Assembly (NCBI GenBank): GCA_035764725.1
Contig: DASTYT010000112.1
Coordinates: 1 to 64,000 of the forward strand
Source of the DNA: Candidatus Methylomirabilota bacterium
GTDB taxonomy: Bacteria; Methylomirabilota; Methylomirabilia; Rokubacteriales; CSP1-6
Reading direction: 5' to 3'
DNA: 64,000 bases
Positions 34,353 to 44,241 of this stretch are shown piece after piece. Made by a program: the position numbers and the translations under genes. Positions within the stretch are counted from its first letter, which is position 1. Each line of letters begins with the position of its first letter. A model generated the notes under the pieces. The model worked only from the letters and a program-made list of their open reading frames with translations, did no database searches and was not told where the DNA came from.

Positions 34353-35039
34353 GTGCACACGCTGGACGCCGCGCGGGTCAACCGGGTGCAGCGTCTCCTC
34401 TACACCTCGTCGGCCTGCATCTATCCCGGCTACCTTCAGGACAGCCCCGACGTCACCCCGCTGCGCGAGGAGGACGCCTATCCCGCCGATCCCGAGGACG
34501 GATACGGCTGGGAGAAGCTCTACACGGAAAGAGTGTGCCGGCACTATCGCGAGGACTTCGGTCTCGAGACGCGCGTGGTGCGCTTTCACAATATCTACGG
34601 GCCGCTCGGGACCTACGACGGCGGCCGCGAGAAGTCGCCCGCCGCCATCTGCCGCAAGCTCGCCCTCGTCGAGGACGAGGGGGTGGTGGAGGTGTGGGGC
34701 GACGGCAAGCAGACCCGCTCGTACTGCTACATCGACGACTGTGTCGAGGGGATTCATCGCCTGATGGAGTCGAACCACGCGGAACCCCTCAATCTCGGCC
34801 AGGACCGCATGGTCACCATCGACGAGCTCGTCGACATCGTGAGCGCGATCGCCGGCAAGCGCGTCTACAAGCAGCACGACCTCAGCAAGCCGCAGGGCGT
34901 CCGCGGCCGGAACAGCGACAACACGCGTCTGCGTCAGGTGCTCGGCTGGGAGCCGACGGTGAGCCTGGAAGACGGGCTTGCCCGGACCTATCGCTGGATC
35001 GCCGAGCAGCTCCGGCTCACCGGCCGGATGGCCGCCTGA
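34353..35039 (+). pseudogene. GDP-mannose 3,5-epimerase, 5'-truncated
   Basis: A 228-residue open frame that matches the GDP-mannose 3,5-epimerase type of extended SDR: LLYTSSACIYP, YGWEKLYTERVCRHY (Tyr-x3-Lys), RFHNIYGPLGTYDGGREK, GDGKQTRSYCYIDD and GVRGRNSDN. The N-terminal 90-100 residues with the Rossmann GxxGxxG NAD-binding motif are missing, and the frame is closed upstream by TAG at 34278. No remnant of the missing part is seen in 33955-34350 in any frame. GTG 34353 is the only start. Without its NAD-binding half it is probably inactive. It is followed ten bases later by galE. Confidence 0.75.
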
Positions 35040-35048
35040 GGCCTCGCC

Positions 35049-36041
35049 ATGGCGGTGCTCGTGACGGGCGGGGCCGGATACATCGGGAGCGTGGTGGTGG
35101 AAGCCCTGCGCGAGCGGGGCGAGGACGTGGTGGTGCTGGACAATCTCTCGCGAGACCACCGGGCGGCGGTGGCGCCGCTCGTGCCCTTCTATCTGGGTGA
35201 CGTGGGCGACGCCGGGCTGGTCGCCGGTATCGCTCGAGCTCACGCGCTGGAAGCCTGCCTGCACTTCGCTGCATTCGCCTATGTCGGCGAGTCGATGACG
35301 GCGCCGGCGCTCTACTTCGGCAACAACGTGGCGCAGGGGGTCACCTTCCTGGACACCCTGGTGAAGGCGGGCGTGCGCCGCCTGGTGTTCTCGTCGAGCT
35401 GCGCGACGTACGGCGACCCGGGCGCGGGGGCGCTCAAGGAGGACACGCCCCAGTCGCCCACCAATCCCTACGGCTGGACCAAGTTCGTGATGGAGCGCAT
35501 GCTCGAGACCTATGACCGCGCCTATGGGCTGCGCTCGGTGGCCCTGCGTTACTTCAACGCGGCGGGCGCCACGGCGACGCGCGGGGAGGATCACGCGCTC
35601 GAGACCCACCTCATCCCCAATGTGCTGGCCGCGGCGCGCGGCACGGCGCCCAGCGTGGTCATCTACGGGCGCGATCATCCCACCCCGGACGGCACCGCGA
35701 TCCGGGACTTCGTCCACGTGAGCGATCTGGCCGACGCGCATCTGCTGGCGTTGGACCACCTGCGCGCTGGGCGGGGCTCGGAGCAGATCAATCTCGGCAA
35801 CGGCAAGGGCGCCTCCGTGCTCGAGGTGCTCGAGGTGGCGCGCCGGGTGACGGGACGGCCGATTCCGTCGCGCTTCATGGGCGCGCGGGCCGGTGATCCA
35901 CCCTGTCTCGTGGCCGACGCCTCCCGGGCGCAAACCCTCCTGGGATGGCGCCCGGCCCGGCCGGACCTGGCCACCATCGTGGAGTCGGCCTGGAGCTGGC
36001 ACCTGGCGCACCCGGACGGATATCCGACCGCCAGAGTGTGA
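35049..36041 (+). CDS. galE: UDP-glucose 4-epimerase
   Basis: A 330-residue extended SDR. NAD-binding [15 protein letters not shown] at the N-terminus, [12 protein letters not shown], catalytic Ser in [11 protein letters not shown] and Tyr-x3-Lys in NPYGWTKF, plus the GalE signature [22 protein letters not shown] and [13 protein letters not shown]. It interconverts UDP-glucose and UDP-galactose for surface glycans. It is complete, unlike its truncated upstream neighbour. A short AT-rich stretch with TTGACC (36053) follows before the MoxR gene. Confidence 0.9.
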   Translation: MAVLVTGGAGYIGSVVVEALRERGEDVVVLDNLSRDHRAAVAPLVPFYLGDVGDAGLVAGIARAHALEACLHFAAFAYVGESMTAPALYFGNNVAQGVTFLDTLVKAGVRRLVFSSSCATYGDPGAGALKEDTPQSPTNPYGWTKFVMERMLETYDRAYGLRSVALRYFNAAGATATRGEDHALETHLIPNVLAAARGTAPSVVIYGRDHPTPDGTAIRDFVHVSDLADAHLLALDHLRAGRGSEQINLGNGKGASVLEVLEVARRVTGRPIPSRFMGARAGDPPCLVADASRAQTLLGWRPARPDLATIVESAWSWHLAHPDGYPTARV

Positions 36042-36089
36042 TTCGGGGTTTTCTTGACCTAAAAGGTAGGAGGGCCGCATCCTGATCAG

Positions 36090-37037
36090 GTGACGTCCGC
36101 GTCGCGCCCGCCCCGGGAGGTCTCCCAGCGCCTGGCCGCCAGCATAGGCCGGGTCATGAAGGGCCAGGATGCCGGGATCCGAAAGCTCCTGGCCGCGTTC
36201 GCGAGCGGCGGGCACGTGCTGCTGGACGACTTTCCCGGCACCGGAAAGACGACACTGGCCAAGGCCCTCGCGCGCTCCATCGGGGCGGAGTTCAAGCGTG
36301 TGCAGTTCACGCCCGATCTCCTGCCCTCGGACATCCTGGGCGTGTCGATCTTCGACCAGCGCGATCAGGCCTTCCGCTTCCACCGCGGCCCCATCTTCAC
36401 CAACGTGCTGCTGGCCGATGAGATCAACCGGGCGTCGCCCCGCACCCAGTCGGCGCTGCTCGAGGCCATGGCCGAGGGCCAGATCAGCGTGGACGGGACG
36501 ACGCATCGGCTCGAGTCCCTGTTCTTCGTCATCGCGACGGAGAATCCGGTGGAGTTTCGGGGCACATATCCCTTGCCCGAGGCGCAGATGGACCGCTTCG
36601 CGCTGCAGTTCGGGCTCGGCTACGTGGCGCCCGAGGACGAGGTGGCGATCCTCTCGGACCAGGAGCGGGGACATCCTATCGACGAGGTTGTGCCCTGCGT
36701 GTCCATCGACGACGTGGTGGCCCTGCGGACGCAGGTCGGCGCGGTGCGCATCAGCCCTGAGCTCAAGCGCTACGTGGTGGACCTCGTGCAGGCCACGCGC
36801 GCGGCCGCCGGCGTGTCCCTGGGGGCGAGCCCTCGCGCCTCGCTCGCCCTCATGAAGGCGGCGCAGGCCCTGGCACTACTCGACGGCGGCGACTTCGTCA
36901 CGCCGGAGCACGTCCAGGAAATCGCGCTGCCGGTGATGGCGCACCGCATGGTCGTCGATTCGCAGGCCCGCTTCACCGGCGTCACCGCGCAGAGCATCGT
37001 GGAGGAGATCGTCAAGACCTCGCCGGTGCCCGCCTAG
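36090..37037 (+). CDS. MoxR-family AAA+ ATPase (cluster 1)
   Basis: A 315-residue MoxR ATPase. Walker A DDFPGTGKTTLAKALA, Walker B VLLADEINRASPRTQSALLEAM, sensor 1 FFVIATENPVEFRGTYPLPEAQMDRF, and the C-terminal lid. GTG 36090 is the only upstream start; GGTAGGAGGG lies 16 bases before it, so ATG 36156 cannot be excluded. MoxR proteins act as chaperone-type motors for partner complexes. It is first in a MoxR-DUF58-transglutaminase trio, a standard arrangement; a second trio-like cluster is at 50.3-54.4 kb. Confidence 0.85.
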   Translation: MTSASRPPREVSQRLAASIGRVMKGQDAGIRKLLAAFASGGHVLLDDFPGTGKTTLAKALARSIGAEFKRVQFTPDLLPSDILGVSIFDQRDQAFRFHRGPIFTNVLLADEINRASPRTQSALLEAMAEGQISVDGTTHRLESLFFVIATENPVEFRGTYPLPEAQMDRFALQFGLGYVAPEDEVAILSDQERGHPIDEVVPCVSIDDVVALRTQVGAVRISPELKRYVVDLVQATRAAAGVSLGASPRASLALMKAAQALALLDGGDFVTPEHVQEIALPVMAHRMVVDSQARFTGVTAQSIVEEIVKTSPVPA

Positions 37038-37053
37038 CCGGGCCGGGCGCGGC

Positions 37054-38394
37054 ATGCGGCGCCTGCTTTTTCGCGCGTTCCGCTGGACCTGGGTGGTGCA
37101 GCACTGGCAGAGCCGGCGCTTCACCCGCGGCGGGTCGCTCGCCCTCACCAGCGTGCTGGCGGCGGCGGTGGTGGGGCTCGACACCAATCGCACCCTCGCG
37201 TACCAGGCTTTCGCCTTCCTCGTCGCATTGATCACCGCCGCGGGCCTCGCGAGCCTGACCTTTCGCGCGCGGCTCAGCGTGCACCGCACGATGCCCCGCT
37301 TCGCGACCGCGGGGGAGCCGCTCCGGTACCGGGTGACCGTGCGAAACGACGGCAGCCGGTCCCAGCGCGGGCTCGTGCTCCTCGAGGACACCGAGGACCC
37401 GCGTCCGTCCCTCGACGAGTTCCTCGCGACGCGCGAGCCGGGCGAGGAGCGGCGCAACTGGTTCGACCGGACGGTGGGCTACCCGCGCTGGATGTGGCTC
37501 ATCGAGCGGCGGCGGGGCGCGCGCTTCACCGAGGCGGCCGTGCCCCCGGTGCTGCCGGGCGGTGAGGTGGAGGTGCGCGTGGACGCGGTGCCGGTGCGCC
37601 GCGGGCGGCTCCGTCTCGTCGGGGTGACGATGGCGCGCCCCGACCCCTTCGGCCTCTTCCGCGGCTTCGTCGGCATCCGCGCGCCGCAGTCGCTGCTCAT
37701 TCTCCCGCGGCGCTATCCGGTGCCGGATCTGGATCTGCCGGGCTCACGCCGGTATCAGCAGGGTGGGGTGCAGCTGGCCGCCTCGGTGGGGGACTCGGAG
37801 GAGTTCGCGTCGCTCCGGGACTATCGCCCGGGCGATCCGCTGCGCCGCATCCACTGGCGGAGCTGGGCGCGCGCGGGGAAGCCCATCGTGAAGGAGTACC
37901 AGGACGAGTTCTTCGTGCGGCACGCGCTGGTGCTCGACACGTTCGGGCAGCCGGACGCCGCGGTCGTGTTCGAGGAGGCGGTGTCGGTGGCCGCCTCGTT
38001 CGCGGTCGCAATTCCGAGCCAGGATTCCCTGCTCGACCTGATGTTCGTGGGGCCCGAGGCCTATTACTTCACCGCCGGCCGCGGCCTGGCCCACGCGGAC
38101 CGCATGCTGGAGATCCTGGCCGGCGTCGAGCCCTGCGTGGGCAAGCCCTTCGCCGCGCTCCGCGGCGCGGTGCTCGAGCGGCACGGCGCGCTCTCCGGCG
38201 CCATTCTCGTGCTGCTCGCCTGGGACGCGGAGCGCCGCGCCTTCGTGGAAGCCCTTCGCGGCGCGGGCGTCCCCACGCTGACCCTCGTGATCACGCCGCA
38301 CGGCGTGCCGCCCGTGCCGAGCGCGACTGACCACGCCCTCGCGCCGCACTGGCTCGAGGTCGGCAGAATTGCGGAAGGGCTGGCGCGTCTGTGA
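37054..38394 (+). CDS. DUF58 protein (cluster 1)
   Basis: A 446-residue protein with two N-terminal membrane helices (about 25-45 and 48-66) and a cytoplasmic DUF58/vWA-like region. The family core EEFASLRDYRPGDPLRRIHWRSWARAGKP lies near residue 250. DUF58 proteins work with MoxR ATPases, probably in assembly or activation of envelope or vWA-containing complexes. It starts 16 bases after the MoxR gene and overlaps the transglutaminase start by four bases. Confidence 0.85.
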   Translation: MRRLLFRAFRWTWVVQHWQSRRFTRGGSLALTSVLAAAVVGLDTNRTLAYQAFAFLVALITAAGLASLTFRARLSVHRTMPRFATAGEPLRYRVTVRNDGSRSQRGLVLLEDTEDPRPSLDEFLATREPGEERRNWFDRTVGYPRWMWLIERRRGARFTEAAVPPVLPGGEVEVRVDAVPVRRGRLRLVGVTMARPDPFGLFRGFVGIRAPQSLLILPRRYPVPDLDLPGSRRYQQGGVQLAASVGDSEEFASLRDYRPGDPLRRIHWRSWARAGKPIVKEYQDEFFVRHALVLDTFGQPDAAVVFEEAVSVAASFAVAIPSQDSLLDLMFVGPEAYYFTAGRGLAHADRMLEILAGVEPCVGKPFAALRGAVLERHGALSGAILVLLAWDAERRAFVEALRGAGVPTLTLVITPHGVPPVPSATDHALAPHWLEVGRIAEGLARL

Positions 38395-40541
38395 AGTCAA
38401 CCCGTGTGAGCGCGCGGCCGATTTCTGATTATTCGGGCTGGGGGGAAGCGAACTCCGCTCCTCCCTCAGACCCCCCCACAGCCACTGGCTCCGCTCGCGT
38501 CGCCAGTGCTCCTCCGGGTCTTTTGCTCGCTGGAGGTTTGGTGTTTTGGGGCTGGCAGACGGGGCTCTGGCCGGCGGCGTGTGTGATGGCGGCGCTGCTG
38601 GAGGGGGCGCGGCTGCTGCCGTGGCGCTGGGACCTGGCGCGCGCGGACTTCAACCGGGTGTCGGATCTCTGCTCGGTGATCTTCGTCGGCCTCGTGGTCT
38701 ATCTCGGGGCGACCACGGACGCTCCCCGCGTGCTGGCTCTCATCTTCCAGTGGTTCCCGTTGATGGTGTTCCCCCTCATCGCAGCCCAGGTCTACAGCAC
38801 AACGCCCGGCGTCGACGTGCGCATCTTCCTCTGGAGCCAGCGGAAGAAGGCCGACGCCGACGGCACGCCCGCCCCGCGCACGCTGGATCTCCGGTACCCC
38901 TATCTGGTGATCTGCATTCTCGCCGCGAGCGCCGCCAACGTGCGGGGCGAGGGCTTTTACCTGGGCGCGGTCGCGATGGCCGCGGTCGCGCTCTGGCGGG
39001 TGCGGACGCCGGGCGTGCCGCCCGCGACGTGGGCGGCACTGCTGCTCATGGTGGCGGCGGCGGGCTGGGCGGGGCACGTGGGGCTACATCGCGCGCAGCG
39101 GGCGGTGGAGGCCACGGCGCTCGAGTGGTTGGCGGAGTGGATGCGCCGCGACACCGATCCGTTCCGGAGCAGCACGGCCATCGGCTCGATCGGGCGGCTC
39201 AAGCTCTCCGACCGGATCCTGCTGCGCGTCGAGCCCGGCGAGGGCGCGCGGCCGCCGCTGCTCCTGCGCGAGGCCAGCTACAACGTGTTCGCCACGCCGT
39301 CGTGGCTGGCGGTGGACGCGGGCTTCGCCCCGGTATCGCCGGAGGGAAACGGCACGACGTGGCGTCTCGGCGCGGGGGGACCCCCGCGCGCGCGTGTCAC
39401 CGTGTCCGCATCCCTCCGGCGCGGCCGCGGTGTGTTGGCGCTACCCGCCGACCCCTACGAGATCGACCGGCTCGCGGCCGTGCGCGTCGAGCGGAATCGC
39501 CTGGGGGCGGTGAAGGTGGACGAGGGATTGGGGCTGATCACCTACACCGCGCTGGTCGGCGAGCGATCTCACCTCGACGGGGCGCCGGGCGCCCCCGATG
39601 TGCAGCTCCCCATCGTGGACGGGCCCGCCGTCGCGCGGCTGGCGAGCGATCTGGGACTCGTGGGGAAGCCGCCCGAGGCGGTGGTGGCGTCGCTGCACCG
39701 ATACTTTCGCGAAAGCTTCCGCTATTCGCTCGAGCGGCCGAAGCCGGAGGCCGACGTGTCCGTGCTGGAGGATTTCCTGCGCCGCTCGCGCATCGGGCAC
39801 TGCGAGTACTTCGCGACTGCCACCGTGCTGCTCTTGCGGGCGGCCGGCATTCCCGCTCGGTACGCGACGGGCTACTCCGTGCAGGAGTGGAGCCCGCTCG
39901 AGGGCGCCTGGGTGGTGCGCGCCCGCCACGCCCACTCCTGGGCGCTCGTGTGGCTCGACGGCGCCTGGCGCGACCTCGACACCACGCCGCCCGGCTGGGG
40001 CGAGCTGGAAGGGCAGCACGCGTCCTGGTGGCAGCCGCTGTCGGACCTCTTCGCCTGGGCGGGGTACGGCTTCGACCGCTGGCGCTACGGCGAGCGTCGC
40101 GCCGGCGTCACCACGTGGCTCGGCTGGCTCCTCGTTCCGCTGACGCTCATCCTGATCTGGCGGCTCTTCTTCGTGCGCCGCCGGCGACGCGCCGAGGCGA
40201 CGCGGCCCGCGCCGGAGAGTCCGCGCACGCGCGCGGGAACGGACTCCGAGTTCTATCAGGTGGAAGCACGCCTCACCGAGCTGGGGCTCGGGCGACGGCC
40301 CGCCGAGCCGCCGGCCCAGTGGCTGCGGCGCGTGGAGGATCTCCCGCCCGTCGCCGAGTCGCGTGCGGTGCTGGCGCGACTGGTCACCCTGCACTATCGC
40401 TACCGCTTCGATCCCGCGGGCCTGCCCGCCACGGAGCGAGCGCGGCTGCGCGACGAGGCAACGGCGTGGCTGGCCGCTACCCGAGATCGCGCAGCAGCCC
40501 CGCCGTCGTCCGTATCCCCTGGAAGAGGTGGTCGAGCCTGA
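38391..40541 (+). CDS. Membrane transglutaminase-like protein with DUF4129-type tail
   Basis: A 716-residue protein starting at GTG 38391 inside the DUF58 stop. The N-terminus has about five membrane helices (residues 45-235), followed by an extracytoplasmic transglutaminase-like domain with the catalytic triad Cys in RIGHCEYFATA, His in ARHAHSWALVW and Asp in RDLDTTPPGW. A further helix (about 575-595) leads to a DUF4129-like cytoplasmic tail. The group is often annotated as protein-glutamine gamma-glutamyltransferase. It completes the MoxR-DUF58-TGase trio. Its 3' end overlaps the convergent M20 peptidase gene by 65 bases. Confidence 0.85.
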   Translation: MKSTRVSARPISDYSGWGEANSAPPSDPPTATGSARVASAPPGLLLAGGLVFWGWQTGLWPAACVMAALLEGARLLPWRWDLARADFNRVSDLCSVIFVGLVVYLGATTDAPRVLALIFQWFPLMVFPLIAAQVYSTTPGVDVRIFLWSQRKKADADGTPAPRTLDLRYPYLVICILAASAANVRGEGFYLGAVAMAAVALWRVRTPGVPPATWAALLLMVAAAGWAGHVGLHRAQRAVEATALEWLAEWMRRDTDPFRSSTAIGSIGRLKLSDRILLRVEPGEGARPPLLLREASYNVFATPSWLAVDAGFAPVSPEGNGTTWRLGAGGPPRARVTVSASLRRGRGVLALPADPYEIDRLAAVRVERNRLGAVKVDEGLGLITYTALVGERSHLDGAPGAPDVQLPIVDGPAVARLASDLGLVGKPPEAVVASLHRYFRESFRYSLERPKPEADVSVLEDFLRRSRIGHCEYFATATVLLLRAAGIPARYATGYSVQEWSPLEGAWVVRARHAHSWALVWLDGAWRDLDTTPPGWGELEGQHASWWQPLSDLFAWAGYGFDRWRYGERRAGVTTWLGWLLVPLTLILIWRLFFVRRRRRAEATRPAPESPRTRAGTDSEFYQVEARLTELGLGRRPAEPPAQWLRRVEDLPPVAESRAVLARLVTLHYRYRFDPAGLPATERARLRDEATAWLAATRDRAAAPPSSVSPGRGGRA

Positions 40542-41937
40542 GGTGCTCGTTGGGACTGTGCTGGCGGTTGTTGGCGTTGGCGTAAGGGACGACGAGGGTC
40601 GGCAGCTTCAGGATGTCGGTGAACGCGAAGAGGGGCACGCTGCCGCCGAGGGTGGGCAGGAGCAGGGCGCGCTCCCCCTCGTGCGCGCGCTCGACCGCGG
40701 CGATGACCTCGCGGCACACCGACAGATCCAGCGGTGTCTTCGCGGGATCGTAGCCACCCTTGCTGACTATTCGAACAGTGTTTCCACGCAATGCGTCCAG
40801 TAGCGGCTCATCCGGCGACTCCAGCACGGTGAAGCCCTGGGCGCGGATGTGGGCGACGATGCGCTCGTACACGCGCGCCACCGTCTGGTTCTTCACCAGG
40901 CGCACGTCCAGGAGCACGGTGGCCCGGTGAGGAATGATCGTGTTGGCCTCCTTGCCGAGAAAGCCCGAGTGAAGTCCCCGGATCGTGAGCGTGGGATGGA
41001 ACATCAGCCGGTCCAGCAGATCCGCGGGGGCCTTCACGCCGAGATCCTTCTCGAGGGCGGCGAAGTCCACGGGGATGTCCGCCATGAGCGCACGCTCCGC
41101 CGCGCTGGGGAGCTGCACGTCCTCCTCCAGCCCTTCGATCAGCGGCGTGCCGTCGGGTGTGGCCATGGAGGAGAGGAGACCGTTGAGCCGCCACGCCGCG
41201 TTGGGTACCACGAAGTTCCCCGAGTGCACATCGCGGCGGGCGGCCTCGATCTCGAGCTCGAGCTTCATGTTCCCCCGGGCCCCGCCCGAGAGGGTGGGCC
41301 GGCCACTGTCATGCTTGGGCCCGTCGGTGACGAGGACTAGGTCGGCGGCCAGCAGCTCGCGATGCTTCTCGGTGAAGTCGCCGAAGAACGGGCTCCCGAT
41401 CTCCTCCTCGCCGTCGAAGATGAGCTTCACGTTCACCCGGGGCGCGAGCCCAGCCGCGTCCATGCAGGCGAGCGCTTCCAGATGACACCAGATGGGCCCC
41501 TTGTCGTCGGAGGCGCCGCGCGCGTACACGCGATGGGTGGCGAGGGCGTCCGTGGGCACCGCCTCGAAGGGGACGATGGCCGCGCCCGCCTCGGCGAGGC
41601 CGGCGCGGAACACGGGCTCGACCGGCGAGGGCTGAAGCCACCCGTCGAGCGGGATCGGCTTGGTGTCGTAGTGGCAGTAGAGGAGCAGCGTGCGCGTGGC
41701 CCCGGGCACGCGCCGCTCGCCGAAGACCGCGGGGTTCCCGCCGGTCTCGAGCACCTGCGGATGGAGCCCCAGCGCATCCATGCGGCGGGCGAGCCAGTCG
41801 GCGCAGAGGCGGACACGCTCGGGCTCCTGGCTCACGCTGTCGCGGCGGAGGAAGTCGACGAAGCTGGCGACCTGCTCGCGACGGCGGCCGTGGCGGATGC
41901 GATCAAAGGCGCTCCAGTCGGTCTCCGGAGGGGTCAT
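40477..41937 (-). CDS. M20-family metallopeptidase / dipeptidase
   Basis: A 486-residue zinc-dependent peptidase of the M20 ArgE/DapE/CPG2 type. Metal-binding motifs are LLLYCHYDTKP, RGASDDKGPIWCHL and LIFDGEEEIGSP, with a dimerisation lid around ARGNMKLELEIEAARRDVHSGNF. No signal peptide. ATG 41937 is chosen because it begins the conserved part; the frame is open 24 codons further. It probably hydrolyses small peptides or N-acylated amino acids in the cytoplasm. It diverges from the DUF1992 gene with 46 bases between. Confidence 0.85.
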   Translation of the reverse strand: MTPPETDWSAFDRIRHGRRREQVASFVDFLRRDSVSQEPERVRLCADWLARRMDALGLHPQVLETGGNPAVFGERRVPGATRTLLLYCHYDTKPIPLDGWLQPSPVEPVFRAGLAEAGAAIVPFEAVPTDALATHRVYARGASDDKGPIWCHLEALACMDAAGLAPRVNVKLIFDGEEEIGSPFFGDFTEKHRELLAADLVLVTDGPKHDSGRPTLSGGARGNMKLELEIEAARRDVHSGNFVVPNAAWRLNGLLSSMATPDGTPLIEGLEEDVQLPSAAERALMADIPVDFAALEKDLGVKAPADLLDRLMFHPTLTIRGLHSGFLGKEANTIIPHRATVLLDVRLVKNQTVARVYERIVAHIRAQGFTVLESPDEPLLDALRGNTVRIVSKGGYDPAKTPLDLSVCREVIAAVERAHEGERALLLPTLGGSVPLFAFTDILKLPTLVVPYANANNRQHSPNEHLRLDHLFQGIRTTAGLLRDLG

Positions 41938-41983
41938 GCGGCGAGCATACCCGGAAGCTCCGGGCGCGGGTAGACTATCGCCC

Positions 41984-42391
41984 ATGCCCAAGGAGAAGCC
42001 GCCGGGCAAGAGCTATCGCGACTGGGTCGAGGAGATGATCCACGAGGCCGAGCAGGCCGGCGAGTTCGCGCACCTCGAAGGGGCGGGGCAGCCGATCCCC
42101 GGCATCACCGATCCCTACGATCCCGACTGGTGGGTGAAGAAGCTCCTCAAGCGGGAGAAGCTCTCCATCCTGCCTCCCGCCCTCGACCTCCTGAGAAAGG
42201 TGGAGGCCGGCCTCGACGCGGCGTGGGCGGCGCGCCGCGAGGACGATGTGCGGGCACACGTCGCCGGGCTCAACGCCGAGATTGCCCGGGTGAACAGCCA
42301 GATTGCCGAAGGGCCCGCCACGCAGATGGCGCCGCTCGACGTGGAGTCCATCGTTGTCGAGTGGCGCGCGCGGCGCGCCGCATCCCCCTAA
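41984..42391 (+). CDS. DUF1992 (DnaJ-homologue C28-type) domain protein
   Basis: A 135-residue protein whose body is a DUF1992 domain: WVEEMIHEAEQAGEFAHLEGAGQPI and the proline-rich DPYDPDWWVKKLLKREKLSILPPALDL, then a helical tail. The domain is found alone in bacteria and in the DNAJC28 proteins of eukaryotes; its molecular role is not established. ATG 41984 begins the conserved region. It is eight bases from the patatin gene and may be co-transcribed with it. Confidence 0.8.
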   Translation: MPKEKPPGKSYRDWVEEMIHEAEQAGEFAHLEGAGQPIPGITDPYDPDWWVKKLLKREKLSILPPALDLLRKVEAGLDAAWAARREDDVRAHVAGLNAEIARVNSQIAEGPATQMAPLDVESIVVEWRARRAASP

Positions 42392-42399
42392 GCCGGCGC

Positions 42400-43356
42400 A
42401 TGAGCGCGCCGGGGCGCGGCGGGGCCGCGGTGGTGCTGATCGCCCTCGCGGCGCTGTGGCCCGCACGCGCGGGCGCCCAGTGCATGCCGTCGGGGCTCCC
42501 GCCCGAGACGCCCGCCGCGCTCGTGCTCTCCGGCGGCGGCGCCAAGGGTGCCTACGAGGCGGGGGTGGTGCTCGGCCTCGCCGCTCGCAGTGTGCCCGTC
42601 CGGGTCGCCGCCGGCTCCTCGGCGGGCGCCCTGACCGCCGCCGCGCTCGCCGACGGCCGGCTCGATCGCCTCGAGGCGCTGTGGCGCGGCGTGACGCGCG
42701 AGCAGGTCTACGCGCTGCGACCCGGCGTGTTCTTCGCGGGGCTCCTGCCCGGGTGGCTGACCCTGCTCGCGCTCGACGGTGCGGGCTCGCTGCTCGATCC
42801 CGCGCCGTTGCGTCAGCTCATCGCGAGCGCGGTGGACCTGGACCGGATCCGTGCCTCGCCGGTGGCGCTGCGCGTCGTCGCCACCGACCTCGAGCGGCGG
42901 GCGGTGCGCGTGTTCGACAACCGCACCGTCACCGTCGACGCGCTCCTCGCCGCCTCGGCGGTGCCGGGGCTGTTCCCGCCCGTTCCCGTCGGAGGTGCGG
43001 TGCTGGTGGACGGCGGCCTGGTGGCCCGCGCGCCCGTGCTGGAGGCGCTCGACGGCCCCACGCCGCCGCCCCGTGTGATCGTGGTGCTGAGCTACGCCGC
43101 CGGCGAGAGCGGGCCGCCGTCGACCACGCTCGCCCGCGTGCTCGAGGAGGCCTTCGAGACCGCGATGGTCCATCAGATCCGGCGGGACGTGGAGCTGGCG
43201 CGTCTCAAGTATCCGGCGGTGGACGTGCAGGTCCTCGTGCCCACTGCGCCGCTGCGGCTCCGGCCGCTGGACTTCGACGGCCCGGCAATGAGCCGGGCGC
43301 TGGAGCAGGGGCGGGCCGACGCGCTCGCGTGCCTCGGCGAGTGGGGCGGACGCTAG
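42400..43356 (+). CDS. Exported patatin-like phospholipase
   Basis: A 318-residue protein with signal peptide (about 1-26, ARAGAQ). The patatin domain shows the oxyanion loop VLSGGGAKGAYEAG, nucleophile Ser in GSSAGAL and the dyad Asp in LVDGGLVAR, so the Ser-Asp dyad is complete. Expected activity is hydrolysis of acyl lipids in the envelope or outside the cell. It lacks an obvious outer-membrane barrel. It converges on the ABC permease gene, ten bases away. Confidence 0.85.
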   Translation: MSAPGRGGAAVVLIALAALWPARAGAQCMPSGLPPETPAALVLSGGGAKGAYEAGVVLGLAARSVPVRVAAGSSAGALTAAALADGRLDRLEALWRGVTREQVYALRPGVFFAGLLPGWLTLLALDGAGSLLDPAPLRQLIASAVDLDRIRASPVALRVVATDLERRAVRVFDNRTVTVDALLAASAVPGLFPPVPVGGAVLVDGGLVARAPVLEALDGPTPPPRVIVVLSYAAGESGPPSTTLARVLEEAFETAMVHQIRRDVELARLKYPAVDVQVLVPTAPLRLRPLDFDGPAMSRALEQGRADALACLGEWGGR

Positions 43357-43366
43357 GCGGGGGGGC

Positions 43367-44239
43367 TCAGCTCTCGCGGCCGCTGCCCTGCACGCCGCGC
43401 AGCTTGGGGTCGAGGAGATCGCGGAGGCCGTCCCCGAAGAGGTTCAGCCCGAGAATGCTCGCCATGATGGCGGCGCCGGGGAAGAGGGTGAGCCACGGCG
43501 CCTGCTGGAGATAGGAGCGGCCTTCCGCGAGCACATTGCCCCAGGACGGGATCTGGGGCGGCACGCCCACGCCCAGGAACGATAGCGCGGCCTCGCCGAG
43601 CACCGCCGCCGCGAAGATGAAGGTGCCCTGCACGATCACCGGCGACATGCAGTTGGGGAGCACGTGCCGCGCGATGATGCGGCCGTCACCGATGCCGAGC
43701 GCACGCGCCGCCTCGACATAGGGCGTCTCGCGGATCACCAGCACCGAGCCGCGCACGATGCGGGCCACGCGCGGCACGTACACCACGCCCAGCGCCACGA
43801 TCACGTTGAGCACGCTCGGGCCGAGGGAAGCCATCATCGCGATGGCGAGGATGATGCCGGGGAAGGCCATGAGGCCGTCCATCATCCGCATCAGCACGTT
43901 GTCGAGGCCGCGGAAGTAGCCGCCGAGCACACCGAACAGCACGCCGCCCGCGAACGACAGCGCGACCACCGACCCGCCCACGATCATGGAGAGGCGCGCG
44001 CCGTAGATCACACGGCTCCATGCGTCCCGCCCCACGTGGTCGGTGCCGAACCAGTGCTGGACGGTCGGAGGGGCCAGACGCGCCTTCACGTCCAGGGCCT
44101 GGGGATCGACCCCCGCGATGGGCGTGGCGCCGAGGGCGATCAGCACATTGATCACCACCAGCGCGGCCCCCAGCACCGCGCTGCGGCGGCGCAGGAAGGC
44201 GCGGACGCCGAGCCATTTCACCTCGCCGGTGGCGGGCAT
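43367..44239 (-). CDS. ABC transporter permease, DppC/OppC type
   Basis: A 290-residue inner-membrane permease of the oligopeptide/nickel family. The N-terminal helix and HWFGTDHVGRDAWSRVIYGAR are typical of DppC-like subunits, and the ATPase-contact EAARALGIGDGRIIARHVLPN (EAA loop) is intact. ATG 44239 starts just after the stop of the DppB-like gene. It pairs with 44242 and the binding protein at 45192. No ATP-binding subunits are in the window on either side, so they must be supplied from elsewhere. Confidence 0.9.
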   Translation of the reverse strand: MPATGEVKWLGVRAFLRRRSAVLGAALVVINVLIALGATPIAGVDPQALDVKARLAPPTVQHWFGTDHVGRDAWSRVIYGARLSMIVGGSVVALSFAGGVLFGVLGGYFRGLDNVLMRMMDGLMAFPGIILAIAMMASLGPSVLNVIVALGVVYVPRVARIVRGSVLVIRETPYVEAARALGIGDGRIIARHVLPNCMSPVIVQGTFIFAAAVLGEAALSFLGVGVPPQIPSWGNVLAEGRSYLQQAPWLTLFPGAAIMASILGLNLFGDGLRDLLDPKLRGVQGSGRES

Positions 44240-44241
44240 GA

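Noticed and set aside
36053..36089. Sigma-70-type promoter with TTGACC before the MoxR gene
   Set aside because: No credible -10 hexamer at 16-18 bases; not enough to list as a promoter.
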